Shown here: piece after piece, positions 1-10,209 of the stretch
Position numbering within the stretch: position 1 is the first letter of the stretch
Layout of the letters: each line of letters begins with the position of its first letter
NCBI RefSeq assembly: GCF_000002425.4
Contig: NC_037266.1
Span: 4,901,443 to 4,965,442, forward strand
Source: Physcomitrium patens
Taxonomy: Eukaryota; Streptophyta; Bryopsida; Funariales; Funariaceae
DNA length: 64,000 nucleotides
Direction of reading: 5' to 3'
Program-made: the position numbers and the translations under genes
Notes under the pieces: model-generated
The model's database searches: none
What the model was told of the DNA's origin: nothing
Seen by the model: only the letters and a program-made list of their open reading frames with translations

Positions 1-79
1 AGAAATGTAAAGAATAGAAAAAATTCTAAAGCTTTATTAAAATGGCTAAATCACCATAGCCAAGAAAATTCTTATAACA

Positions 80-119
<40 letters not shown>

Positions 120-319
120 CTCTATCTTTTTTTTAAAATCACTCATAAGACTAGACTTGATAAGAATGTCAATTCAAGAGTTTTTTTCCGCTTAGGTATT
201 CAAACCCTTGTTGATATTAACAAAGTCAATTAACATAAAAATTTCAATGGATGAAAAACCACTAATCAAAATAAATTACATACATTCTATAGAATTTGGC
301 ATCTAATGTTATATCATAT
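1..319. other. AT-rich intergenic DNA with a poly(T) tract
   Basis: No coding signal is visible. An almost pure T run of about 38 bases occupies roughly 81-119. It could be the tail of an old retroposed copy or simple slippage; no adjoining element with duplicated flanks is seen. Confidence 0.5.
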
Positions 320-1894
320 TGTCTTAATGTAACACAACTAATAAGTGAAAGAATAAAAAAATATAATATTTTAGAGGATCTTATTTCAAAATATTGTAAG
401 AAATTAACTTAGAAATATAGATTAAAATCGAAGGGTAATAAATTAAAAGTACAAATATTACCTTTTTGCAAAGTGGGCTTCTACTTATTTTGTAGAGCCA
501 TAAATTATTCAATACAAGGTAGATTAAAAAAATAAATAATATAGACATATGTATGAGGGAGTTAGGAATTTATTTTAGCAAAAATTATGTTAAGAAGACA
601 AAAATTGATATCTGGAGAAGACCTGTTGTCAACCTGGGTCAAAATCATACTCCAAAGCATAAAACCACACACCTATGGCAATTCCAAGGATTTTTTGTAA
701 ATTGGAGAGTGGGATTTGAGAGAAGACTTTATAAAATTTTTGAAAGCATTGATTTCAAGTGATTTGAGTTTATAATGACTTTTTAAGAGCTTTACAAAGT
801 CAAGGTTGTTTTGGGTGACTCTAGCTTTTGTGAAATAAAATAGGATTTATAATTTGGACAATTTCATGAATTTGAATAGATCTATGGATTTTTTCTTGTA
901 GGATTGTGTATATAGTTGTGTTAAATATATATTATAAATTTGAGCTTAATTTGATAGTTATATTGGAGGTTATTAAAGTTTAAGTGAATTAGGGACTTAG
1001 AAATTGGATTTTTAAATCTAATTAGATCATCTAAGATTTGCAACAATCTGCTAATTGGATTGATGTGATTTTTATTGGAACTAATAGTTGACTTGACTTC
1101 CAAAACTTATGCAAAATTTGAGAGTAAGTTAATGATTCAATTAGGAGTTATTATTTAGGAGTTATTATTACTAGAATGTCAACATTAAAATCAAAGATAG
1201 AAGTCAACTGATACTTGAGTGGATTATGACATTTTTTTTTTCCATTTTGTAAGTTTGATTCTCTTTTAATTTATTATACTTATTTTTAACTAAGAAAATA
1301 AGAAATTTATAAATTTAAATAAGATCAAAAATTTAATCAATAGATATAAAGCTTCTAAAATTATCCTATGATTGATTTGAATTGATTAGATTTTGATTAG
1401 GATTTGTTTAGAAATTTATTAGGATTTGGTTTACAATTTAGAATTTGGTTAGGATTGGATTTAGGATTTAGGATTTAATTAGGATTGGATTAGAATTTAG
1501 GATTTTTTTAAGGATTTTTTAAAGATTTTTTAAAGGTTTTTATGGATTTTTTTAGAATTTTTTGAAGGTTCTTTTGAATTTCACATAGATTTTTTAAAGA
1601 TTCTTTAGGATTTTTGTAAGGTTTCTTTGAATTTTTTTTGGGGGTTTTTTTAGGATTTTTTTATTACTTCTTTATGATTTCTTTAGATGTTCTTTAGGAT
1701 TTTTTTGTATTTTTTTTTTATAATTTTTATGAAAATTTGATTGGACTTAATTAATATTTTATTATATTTGTTAAGATTTAATTTTATTTTATATATGATT
1801 CTATTAGAGTTATCAGAACTTATTGCAATTTTCTTTTATCTTCCATTGTTAAGTACCCAGTGCATTCTCAAGCAAGATTTCACATAATACGACA
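320..1894 (+). mobile_element. S-family element, copy S1 (probable solo LTR)
   Basis: It starts TGTCTTAATGTAACA and ends in ACGACA. The ends and several internal blocks match two other copies, at 23282-24606 and 58316-60099. Shared blocks include the one around 470-640 (compare 58480-58640) and the closing block with GCATTCTCAAGCAAGA. The 4 bp before it (ATAT) and after it (ATGT) differ by one base, which fits a 4-bp target duplication as in copy S3. Neither side shows a primer-binding site, polypurine tract or pol genes, so it is read as a solo LTR. A non-autonomous DNA element with 6-bp inverted ends is the alternative. Confidence 0.65.
1385..1560 (+). repeat. Degenerate telomere-like TTAGGATTT array inside S1
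   Basis: Repeats of the form GGATTTGGTTTA and TTAGGATTT run through this stretch, then fade into T-rich GGATTTTTTAA repeats up to about 1710. They resemble the plant telomere unit TTTAGGG with frequent G-to-A changes. The same array sits at the matching place in copy S3 (59341-59800) and is essentially missing from S2. Confidence 0.6.
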
Positions 1895-2427
1895 ATGTGA
1901 CATTGAGATTATAATGATGGAAGAAGAAGACATGAAGTTTGAGGTAGATTACATGAAAGGCAAAAAAAATTTATAATTATTATCTTATAAATAAGGTTAT
2001 AATAGCATAGAATGAGTATGAAGTTTGAAATAAATGTCATAGTGGTGGTGAGTTTTATAATTAATCATAAGTATCTATTGACAAGATTATAAAAAATGAT
2101 CATGAAAAAGTGATAAAATTATAATTATGTCGTAAATTGAAGATTAGTCCATCAATAGTTTCTAAGTAAAGAACTAATTGTCTTCTATGATGAATGCTTG
2201 GACTTCTAATATACAAGGAGAATTTTCAAGGTCCCAACTACTTTATATTCTCATGTTTATAATATTCACTTCTTCATGACAAATGAAAGAGACATCTTCC
2301 AGACTATGATGCCCTAGAAATTCCCATGCTCTAATATTCATATATTCTCGTATTTTTGGAGTTCCCTTGTTCACAATCAATGAAAAGATTTCTTTGTTTT
2401 TTGATCTTATACCAAAATTATTATGTA

Positions 2428-2458
<31 letters not shown>

Positions 2459-2980
2459 CGTACAATGTAAAATTAGTTTTTAATAAATTAATATTTGAAA
2501 GATGTAAGCTAAATCAGTTGAAATTCTTGTAGAAAGGTGGTATGAATCTTTGGTTACTCAATTGAATACGTTGGACTTTGAAATATTAGAATCTGTTATG
2601 CAAACAAATTAGACTAGTGTATATTTTTGGGCTTTGGTACTAAGATTTAAATCTATGTTGGACCAATAGAAGACATGGACCAACTTCAATTAAAATCTCG
2701 GACCAAAAATATTGTAACTAAAGGTTCTAAGTGTTATCAATTTAGAGATGATTAGCAAGTTCAATACCTAGCTCTTGTGGTGAAGCTACTTGTGTTGTTA
2801 TTAGAAACTGATTCTTTGAAAAGAATGTCAAATTTTAGAGGATTGAGGATTATAGGATCTATTATACTTCTATTGAGATTGGAGATTATAGTTGCAAGCA
2901 TGAGAATTTCCACTATTGTACATAACCTTATGTTTTAATAGCCTTACTTTTAATAGTTCATCATTATGTCTTAAATATAA
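1895..2980. other. AT-rich intergenic DNA with a (TA)n microsatellite
   Basis: No gene or recognisable transposon domain is seen. A TA-rich microsatellite lies at about 2424-2458. The stretch ends at the target duplication of the Mutator-like element. Confidence 0.5.
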
Positions 2981-2989
2981 TTAAAATTA
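2981..2989. repeat. Target-site duplication of the Pack-MULE, left
   Basis: The 9-bp sequence TTAAAATTA is repeated exactly at 5594-5602, directly outside the two terminal inverted repeats. Nine bases is the duplication length characteristic of Mutator-like elements. Confidence 0.85.
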
Positions 2990-3312
2990 GAAAAAAATAT
3001 CATATAAACCCCTCAAATATTTTGAAATATTAAGAATATCCCTATATTTTTGATAATAGCATATATATCCCTAGAATTGTTGATAATAGCATATATATCC
3101 TCCACCTTGATAAATAGAAATTTGAGAATTCCTTTAATGTTTTTTTCATTTGTGCCCAAATAGTAGCTTTTGTGATTTAGCCTGTCAAAAAAAAAAAAAA
3201 AAAAAAAATGATATGCACTGTCGAGCATATTGCAGAAAAAAGATGGAGAGTGCCGCAGCCACCCGACAGCGCACAACATGCGGCTCTCTCCCTGGAGCAT
3301 CCCGTCTTGTGC
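2990..3312 (+). repeat. Left terminal inverted repeat of the Pack-MULE
   Basis: This stretch matches the reverse complement of 5250-5593 almost throughout. Shared blocks include CCCTCAAATA near the tip, CCTAGAATTGTTGATA, TTTGTGCCCAAATAGT and, at the inner end, GCATGCGGCTCTCTCCC. An A run at about 3187-3208 is specific to this side. The right repeat has one extra internal unit of about 25 bp. Confidence 0.85.
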
Positions 3313-3512
3313 ATGCAAGAAATCATCCCGTAAACTTCGGATTTGCCGCAAAGCATTCAAGGCAGCGTACAGGGAAAAGTTGAAGTTCTGAATGGATTCT
3401 GGTACAATCATTCTTCTAAGTTTAATCAATTTCAATCTCCTTTGCAAAAGCTGGTTGAAAAGCAATCAGGATGTGACCGATGTGATGTAGTGCACTGGTG
3501 ATTTTCAAACCC

Positions 3513-4519
3513 CCAAACACTCCAGTAGAGATTGTGTTAGACTACTATGACAACGACTATGAAATCGCCGAACCTCCGAGAGTGACGAGTTTGAAGAACA
3601 CACAGCCTCTTCCTACAATTACCAATTTTGGAGAAAGTTTTCAATTTGTTCATGAGTCCCGCAGATTTAAATCCATAGTCCATCATTTGGCTAAAGCGTA
3701 CCTTGCGAGCGATAATGAGACAATCACCGATCCACGCCTCAAGTTAAATAAGGTATGCTTGCGACAATTGTATTCTGCAATGCGATGCGTGTCGTTGCGG
3801 CTCCACTGGAGGATTTATTAAGTTGTGGGGTCATCTTCCAATGCTTTAGGTTGTTTGCGAGGTGGAGTATACCAAAAAAGGAGTAAAAGTGACGACGGAA
3901 AACGGTGAAGTGTACACTTCCGATTATGTCATTGTGTCTGTTAGCCTGGGCGTGCTCCAGAGCAAACTGATTGATTTCGTGCCTGATTTTCCGTTTTGGA
4001 AGCTCAAAGCTATCTACACATCCAACATAGCAGTGTACACCAAGATATTTTAAAAATTCTCCAACACATTCTGGAACACCAGTCCTTGGACGAAGTTTTG
4101 GATGTATGCGGATGAGCGCCGAGGCTATTTATTACCCGATCTGGCAGGTACTGGATCATTCACTTCATCTTCATCTAGTGAAAGAGCTAGCGTTTAAGTG
4201 TCTTCATATTTAAAGCAATTAACCTAGATCCGAAAATCTCTGGTTTTTTGTTGTGTGAGTGCAGAACTTGGACAACGAATTTCCAGGGAAGAATATTCTC
4301 ATGGTGACTGTTGCAGACGAAGAGACCCGCCGCATTGAGCAACAGGAGGACAGTGAAACACTACACGAGATCATTGTTGTGCTGCGCAACATGTTCGGGT
4401 CCAAGGTCCCTGAAGCCGAGAGCATCTACCTGCCAAGATGGTTGGCTGATCCCTTCTTCAAAGACACCTTCTCCAACTGGTCCATCAGGGTGGAATCCAA
4501 CATCTTCAAGCAACTTCAA
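3513..4519 (+). pseudogene. Polyamine oxidase gene fragment (maize-PAO type), broken
   Basis: Three exon-like blocks with good splice sites match the middle of plant FAD-dependent polyamine oxidase. Exon a (about 3513-3752) contains DYEIAEPPRVTSLKNT and DPRLKLNK. Exon b (3850-4147) contains YVIVSVSLGVLQSKL and VYTKIF. Exon c (4265-4519) contains EETRRIEQQ and PRWLADPFFKDTFSNW. Intron donors are GTATGC, GTACTG and GTAAGC. Plant enzymes of this family oxidise spermidine and spermine to give H2O2. The N-terminal FAD-binding segment and the C-terminal GEHTSE segment are absent. There is an in-frame TAA just after VYTKIF (about 4051), and exon b shifts frame before its last codons, because the WQ expected at the junction is in another frame. 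It lies wholly inside the Pack-MULE, so it is a captured copy and cannot make enzyme. Confidence 0.85.
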
Positions 4520-4949
4520 GTAAGCCATTACCGTTCAAGGAACCTTTGAACTAAAGGAAGCGGTACATGAATGACAAATTGTGCTTGGTTTACTCAACAA
4601 GCGCCGGTGCAGTTCGCAACATGACCTCCTCCAGCGACCGCACGGAGATCTGAAGTGTGGGCTTGAATTGTTGAAAAAATAAGCCGCTGAGGTTTTTGAG
4701 GAAGACGCATAACCTCCGCTATTTTACTTTCAGAATCTCGGCTCGGGGTTACAACACCTTGAAGGGAAAATTCATGCGAACAGGTCAAAGTACTGACAAG
4801 ATTTTACATCCGCTGCCAAGTAGTAAGTTGCTTCCTACTTCATGATTGAGGAGTCAAAGCCCTCTCCCTGTGCAGATTGTTGCAGCAACCTGGATTTGGC
4901 TGCTGTATGGTCGGACTCTTTCTCCGAGATGTTCTCTAAGCCCAGTGAA

Positions 4950-5220
4950 TCAATAGAGTCCACGAATTTTTTGCGTCTTGAACAAACCAAGAGCCAAATG
5001 AGAAAAACCATATTTCTCTAGCACCTGGTTATCTGGGAAATTGAAGGCACGCTCCATCTGTTTGAAACATTTGTCATTCTCCACATTAGCTCCTAATTTG
5101 TAAGGTTTGCACTCCACGAAGTGTGTCACAAAAGGCCATATCTCATCTCCGTACCCTGGGTGGTCCTTGGCCATCAGTTTCGCACAAGTAAATGTAAGAT
5201 GCGTGACATCGAAGATGCTG
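4950..5220 (-). pseudogene. Unrecognised antisense coding-like fragment in the Pack-MULE
   Basis: An open stretch on the minus strand runs from the inner TIR edge to a stop at 4950. It has protein-like composition, including ECKPYKLGANVENDKCFKQM and FNFPDNQVLEKYGFSH, and is GC-richer than its flanks. I do not recognise the family. It could be an exon captured from a second host gene. The reading frame runs on into TIR sequence (upstream residues such as MRVRSMRLSPRS), so a chimeric ORF exists, but nothing shows that it is expressed. Confidence 0.4.
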
Positions 5221-5249
5221 CGGAGGAGAGAGCCACCGGAGGTGGCGGT

Positions 5250-5593
5250 GGACAGGATGCTGCGGGGAGAGAGCCGCATGCTACGCACTCTCAAGCAGCT
5301 GCGACATTAACTTTCTAACAATCTGCCTACAAATGCACATAACGAGGGACCTTTTTTCTGACACACTAAATCACAAAAACCACTATTTGGGCCCAAATGA
5401 AGACAAAAACATTAATGAGATTGTCAGATTTCTAACACCTTATCAACGTGGAGGTTATGTGTGCTATATCAACAATTCTAGGGAGGGTCCGTGTGCTATT
5501 GTAAACAATTCTAAGGATATATAAACTATTATCAAGAATATAAGGTATTCTTGATATTTCGACATATTTGAGGGCTATATATAATATTTTCCC
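5250..5593 (-). repeat. Right terminal inverted repeat of the Pack-MULE
   Basis: Reverse complement of 2990-3312 with scattered substitutions and small indels. The outer tip reads GGGAAAATATTATATA on the minus strand. It is followed outside by the 9-bp duplication TTAAAATTA at 5594-5602. Confidence 0.85.
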
Positions 5594-5602
5594 TTAAAAT
5601 TA
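5594..5602. repeat. Target-site duplication of the Pack-MULE, right
   Basis: Exact copy of TTAAAATTA at 2981-2989. Confidence 0.85.
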
Positions 5603-5922
5603 CCAGAAACTTAGACCTGCAAGATGCCCAGCTGCGACTCCAAGTGGGAACGTCCAGGATAGCTAAAGCTGAATACTAACCTATGCACAAGTCTCATCTT
5701 GCTCTCCACAATTAATACAACATCCGAAGTAGAACCAAATCAAGTGGCCGCAACGTCGTTGAAGAGCAAGCGCAACACACTTTGTCATCGTTTGGATGAA
5801 TTGCACAGGAAAGGCAGCAACACGATATCAGCTCCGATAAATTCAATTGATTCTGCAAGCACCTGTACAGGCATTTTTTGAATAAACCAACTCTTAAATC
5901 TCGATTTGTTGAGGTTTGAATC
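5603..5922 (-). other. Probable 3' UTR and downstream flank of the J-domain gene
   Basis: About 320 bp between the Pack-MULE and the J-domain gene stop codon. Base composition is like the gene, with no separate ORF of interest. It probably holds the 3' UTR. No polyadenylation site could be fixed. Confidence 0.45.
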
Positions 5923-8900
5923 CTACAAAAACTTTCTTGGCTCATTGTCAGTGAAACCCCCAAACCTAGATGATAGTTCTGCCTTGAAATTCTTGGGGTC
6001 CAAGTTTACGGATTTCCTTCCCGCTGCTAAATCTTTCTCTCGATCCCACGGTTTCCAAGGGTGATTCTGCTTCCATTCTGGCTCTTTTTCACTTTCTCTC
6101 CGAGATACGACCCCTACTTTATCAGTCTTCTTGCTTTTCTTCTTGCTACCTGCTGACCTCTCAGCCTTGTGCTTCTCCACAAGCGATATAGACCTTTTGT
6201 TTGAGTTATATGAGTCCATAAGTTGTGCCTCCTTTGCTGCTCTCTCTTTCTCGCGTTCTTCAAGCTCGTCAGTGGGACCATTTGTGAGAGCAGCTTGCTT
6301 ATATGCTTCCAAATACCTGAGTTCAATCCAAGGTCACATAAGCATTTTAATCCATGAACAAGACAATGAAAGAAACATATTGCCTGAAACGCTAAGCAGT
6401 AAATTCAAGACAAAATCTAATTGAAGAAAGTATCTATAAGATCCTAATATTGTATAACAGTCTTTTCCAAAGGAATTGACTACCTTTATAAAGTGATCCA
6501 TTTTTGAGAAGTCGAGAGAAAGATTAGTTGCAAACGAAGAGGGAAAAAAATAAAACTTACTGCATTTTTGCCTTCAGAGCTTTGTCCGCTGGCGTATCAG
6601 TCCAAGCGCTTGTGTCTCCACGGCCACTTTTTTCAGATTTGCTGAAGAAGGTATTATGCTGAGCAGGAGGTCCACCAGCCTGTGCACGTAGTCCCAAAGC
6701 AATGAGAAAGCATGACTTCTGACTGCTAAAACTTAATGCAGCAAGCACGGAAATAACTAGATAAGTCCTCTCTGCAACATCCAGGAATAATAGGTAATGC
6801 AAACCTGTCTCTCAGGTGGAAGTTTTGTCATCCATTCATCTCTGGCCACCTCCTGAGGACCTCTCAGCAGCTCGTCATCACCCTCTTCTTCCTCTCCTGT
6901 ATTTTGCACGTCATCTCTCAGTTCGATTAAAAAATAAAAATAAAAATAACAGAACTACACAGAGTAGTATACTTTCCCGAAATCGAACACATTTTCATAA
7001 AAAAATCAAAACAAGGCCTCTTAATGTCAGAGGAGGCTGATATATTGAAAGGCATAGTAAAGTAGATGTCTATGTTTACCTCGAAGACGTCTCCATTGAG
7101 CAGCCTCACGTTTTGCCTGCAGTTCAGCCTATGGAAGGACATTTCAATCGGTTAGACTCATCCAATTAATGAGGGAATAATTTAATGCAAAGCACAAATA
7201 CGAAAAATTAGGTTCTCTCAAATTATGAACCAAGAATTTGGTGCTTACCGCAAATTCTTCGCGAGCCCGTTCCTCAGCAACTTTGCGGTCAATCTCAGCT
7301 TTCTGAATAATCATTAAGCGCTTGATGTAAGACAATACTTTTGGCGAAGAATTTCATCCATCACATCAGATTTTCCACCACAATCCAAGTATATTGCCCC
7401 TCACATTTCGGAAATAGACAGCTGATGCTTCGCAATCACTAACCTTTGTGGGATCCTGAAGATCTTTAAATGCCTTGTTTAGTGCCATAAAGGCCTCGTG
7501 CGCTTGTGGATGTGGACACTTATCAGGATGTACCAGTAAAGACAATTTCCAATACCTGAACAGTTAATCACATAATACCCAGCAACTAAGGAGATACAAA
7601 CATGTCATGCAACGTTGCATCAATCAATAACGAGATTCAGACAAATCAAAACAAATTAAAAAAAACAAAAACACAAAGCTATATCGCATACCAAAAAGTT
7701 TTGGGTTCAACTAGCGGTTTCGAAGGATCAAATTCAATTTCAACCGCAAAAGACTCACTTTTTCTTCAGAACAGTGGGTTCAACATCTGCCTTTACGCCC
7801 AATACATCGTATGCGTTTTTCACTTCACGAGAAAGCATTCTGGATACCTGCAAAGTCAGCACGCTGATCAGAATCTCGCAAAAAGCATTGAGCAGCACTA
7901 CAAATGACAATACCTAACCACGGTGATCTGGGAACAGAGATGAATAGTGAAAAACGGGTAGAGTCTATTAGCAAACAGGGCAATAGCTTCAACAGAAAGA
8001 AACAGTATACATTACGAAATCTATTCAACAAATTAATCGTTTGCATAATAGTCAGGTGTGAAATTGAACCAACGAATATTGAAGAGTTTGGCGCTTTTGT
8101 CAAGGGACAAGAATCAAGAGTACTTGGAGAGTCACTTCATAACAATACCTCTTCGAATCGCTCAGCTTCATTGGCAGAAGCAGCCTCTGCCACCACTGTT
8201 GGAGGAGCAGGTCCAATCAATGGATCATTCTCTAGTTCCAACTCTGCCTCCCTGAAAAATGTGATCACAAAGACATATCTGACTGCATACGAATATGAAG
8301 AAAATACTGACGTGAACAGAATGGTGAGATTATTGAGAAGGATCGAAAATGAGAACACGGACATTTGGAAGGAAATAAAATGCCTTCGACAAAAATGGGC
8401 CTTACTCGTATCAGTCACAATTTATATAGCGTAATGTACTCGACCAAATAAGAACTGTTTACCAGATGGCACCGTCATACCTGAGACGAGCCTCAGCTTC
8501 TGTAAGTCGTGCAGCGGCTGCTAACGTTTCAGCTGAAGGCATCGCTGGACCCATGACCCTGTCCCTCAGAAACATCAGTAATAGAAACGCAAAAACAAAC
8601 CATAAAGTCAGTATTTCAAGGTCACCTGTGACCGAAAGCATTAGTACGTCGCCACATTTGTTAAGAATTTGCAATGACAAGTTAGACGGAAGCGATTACC
8701 TAAATTGACAGCTTACCTGCGCTTTACTTCCACAGGACCTGGCCCATTATCTAGAGTGGCAGGGGTCTCCAAATCTGCTCTTGTTTCTGCAGGCGTAGCA
8801 GGAGTTGCTGCGGAGAGTTCTTTGAAAATTGGGGCCAAACGTTCCATCGTTGGTTCTGCGTCTTTGGGTATTAAATAAGTCCCTTGCGAGAAAGTTAGGT

Positions 8901-9812
8901 TCAATGCTGAAAACAGCTTCTTGAGGAGTAAAACAAGTCCTTTGTTTGGCAATCCACTGATGTCAACGGCTTGGCCACTATCCATCATCTCCATTAGCTG
9001 CAGCAAGGCAAAAGAAAAAAAATTGGATATAAGTCGAAAATGCTCGTCGTGTACTTACACATTGTAATGCAAGTCAAGAATGGCTCAGTAACTACTCACA
9101 GATGATGCCAGAGACTACCACCGTGAAGTTGAGATGAATATTTATCGTTACGGTTGAAAATGAAATCGTACACTGCGACTCTTGTTAATGTTTCATGTAT
9201 GAGCTGAACATCCCTGTGGGTGGTTGCGAAGAACAATAGTGCATCTGAACCCATAAAAATTGTTGACTAGGGAATTCAGTCAGGATCTCCTGCCCGGGAT
9301 TATACCTGACCAAGATCCTTTGCTTCAACTGGAAAATTTGTGTAGATCTCCTTTACAATGTCCTCTGGTTTCGACGCAACATCAACATCTGAATCTGAAG
9401 ACACGTCCCTTGCATTATCCTTGTTGCGTCTTCGCTCCTTATCCTTCCTTCTCTCCTTCCTAAGCTTCTTCCGTTCTTTGCGATCTTTTTCTCGCTTTCT
9501 ATCCTTCCTTGAGGAGCTCCTCCCTCTGCTATCTTGAGATAAATCACTGACGTCGCTTTCATACTTCGTCTTCTTCTTCTTCTGCCGTTTTTTATCTTTC
9601 CTAGAGGAACTCCTTCCCCTGGTATCTCTGCTATCCCTGCTATCGAGGGACTCATCACTTGAGTCACTCTCGTACTTCTTCTTGCGACGCTCTTCATCTT
9701 TCCTTGAGGAACTCCGCTTCCTATCCATATAATCATCACTCAAATCACTTGAATACTTCTCCTTGCGCCCCTTTCCATCTTTTCTAGAAGACCGGCTATC
9801 TTGATTTTCCAT
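5923..9812 (-). CDS. J-domain protein with GPALPP-like motifs and DUF3752-like C terminus
   Basis: Eleven exons, read on the minus strand: 9306-9812, 8717-8997, 8481-8564, 8149-8251, 7759-7847, 7444-7555, 7249-7302, 7080-7128, 6805-6896, 6561-6679 and 5923-6316. They total 1884 nt, exactly 627 codons plus stop, and every junction is GT-AG and keeps frame. Residues 1-140 are a Ser/Lys/Arg/Asp-rich head with repeated SSSRKD units, suggesting a nuclear, RS-like region. GPAMP (about residue 268) and GPAPP (about 304) are GPALPP-type motifs. A J domain follows (about 330-392) with the diagnostic HPD at 364-366, the site that stimulates Hsp70 ATPase. LPPERQ (452-457) and a basic, glutamate-rich tail resemble DUF3752. 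By family it is probably a nuclear Hsp70 co-chaperone, perhaps linked to RNA processing; that role is inferred. The many small introns and intact frame argue for a live gene. Confidence 0.88.
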
Positions 9813-9863
9813 GCTGACTCAACAAAAAAAACAAAAAAACGAAGGAAGCCTGGGCGCAGTGTT

Positions 9864-10046
9864 TTAAACTCTCGGCACATAAACCCTAATGGCATCGGTC
9901 AAGTTCGTCGTGGACGGGCACCTCATGACAGCATCGAACCAGCGAGGCCTGGCAATAATTCCGCCCTTCATCAGCTTCCGCGTCTTCGAGAGCAAGTCTC
10001 CCTTCATGAACGACATGGCGTCCCCTAGGATGGCAATGATCCTCAC
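9864..10046 (-). pseudogene. Fragment resembling N terminus of mitochondrial ribosomal protein mS23
   Basis: An internal Met at 10016 begins MSFMKGDLLSKTRKLMKG, which closely resembles the start of plant mS23, a mitochondrial small-subunit ribosomal protein. The similarity fades after about 35 codons (ARPRWFDAVM) and the frame stops at 9864. No further mS23 sequence follows on this strand before the J-domain gene starts at 9812. It may be a truncated duplicate, or a short upstream ORF in the J-domain transcript. The match is from recall of the family, so the call is moderate. Confidence 0.45.
9881..9889 (+). promoter_or_regulatory. telo-box (AAACCCTAA) upstream of the J-domain gene
   Basis: AAACCCTAA lies 69 bp upstream of the J-domain start codon. 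This interstitial telomere motif is common near the start sites of plant ribosomal-protein and translation-related genes. Its function here is inferred from position only. Confidence 0.45.
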
Positions 10047-10209
10047 AACTTGCTGTGAACACCTCGCGCACTTCTTCCATCAACTGCTCTTCATCCTCTG
10101 CGGAAGAAATGCTCGTGACCACCCCAAACGAAACCTCCGCAAAAACCTAGAGACAGTGAGCCTGTTTCTGAGCCAAAGAATGAGAAATGTTCATCCTGGG
10201 TAGAGTAGC

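Larger units (their letters stand above)
2990..5593. mobile_element. Pack-MULE: Mutator-like element with captured gene fragments
   Basis: A 2604-bp element bounded by diverged terminal inverted repeats of about 320 bp and flanked by an exact 9-bp duplication, TTAAAATTA. It encodes no transposase. Its interior is GC-rich compared with the surroundings and holds a broken polyamine oxidase gene fragment on the plus strand (3513-4519) and an open stretch of unknown origin on the minus strand (4950-5220). Long TIRs, 9-bp duplication and host gene pieces with intron boundaries together define a Pack-MULE. It lies directly beyond the 3' end of the J-domain gene, as expected from the known preference of MULEs for gene-proximal DNA. 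Confidence 0.88.

Noticed and set aside
3150..3383. Plus-strand frame across the left TIR
   Set aside because: It runs through an A run and the inverted repeat; the matching right repeat has no equivalent frame.
4599..4660. Next polyamine oxidase exon (the A-P-V segment before GEHTSE)
   Set aside because: Only a three-residue APV match and no GEHTSE-like sequence follows; too little to call.
7602..8434. Plus-strand frames of up to 176 codons across the J-domain gene
   Set aside because: They run antisense through introns and exons of the minus-strand gene, whose 11 exons join in frame.
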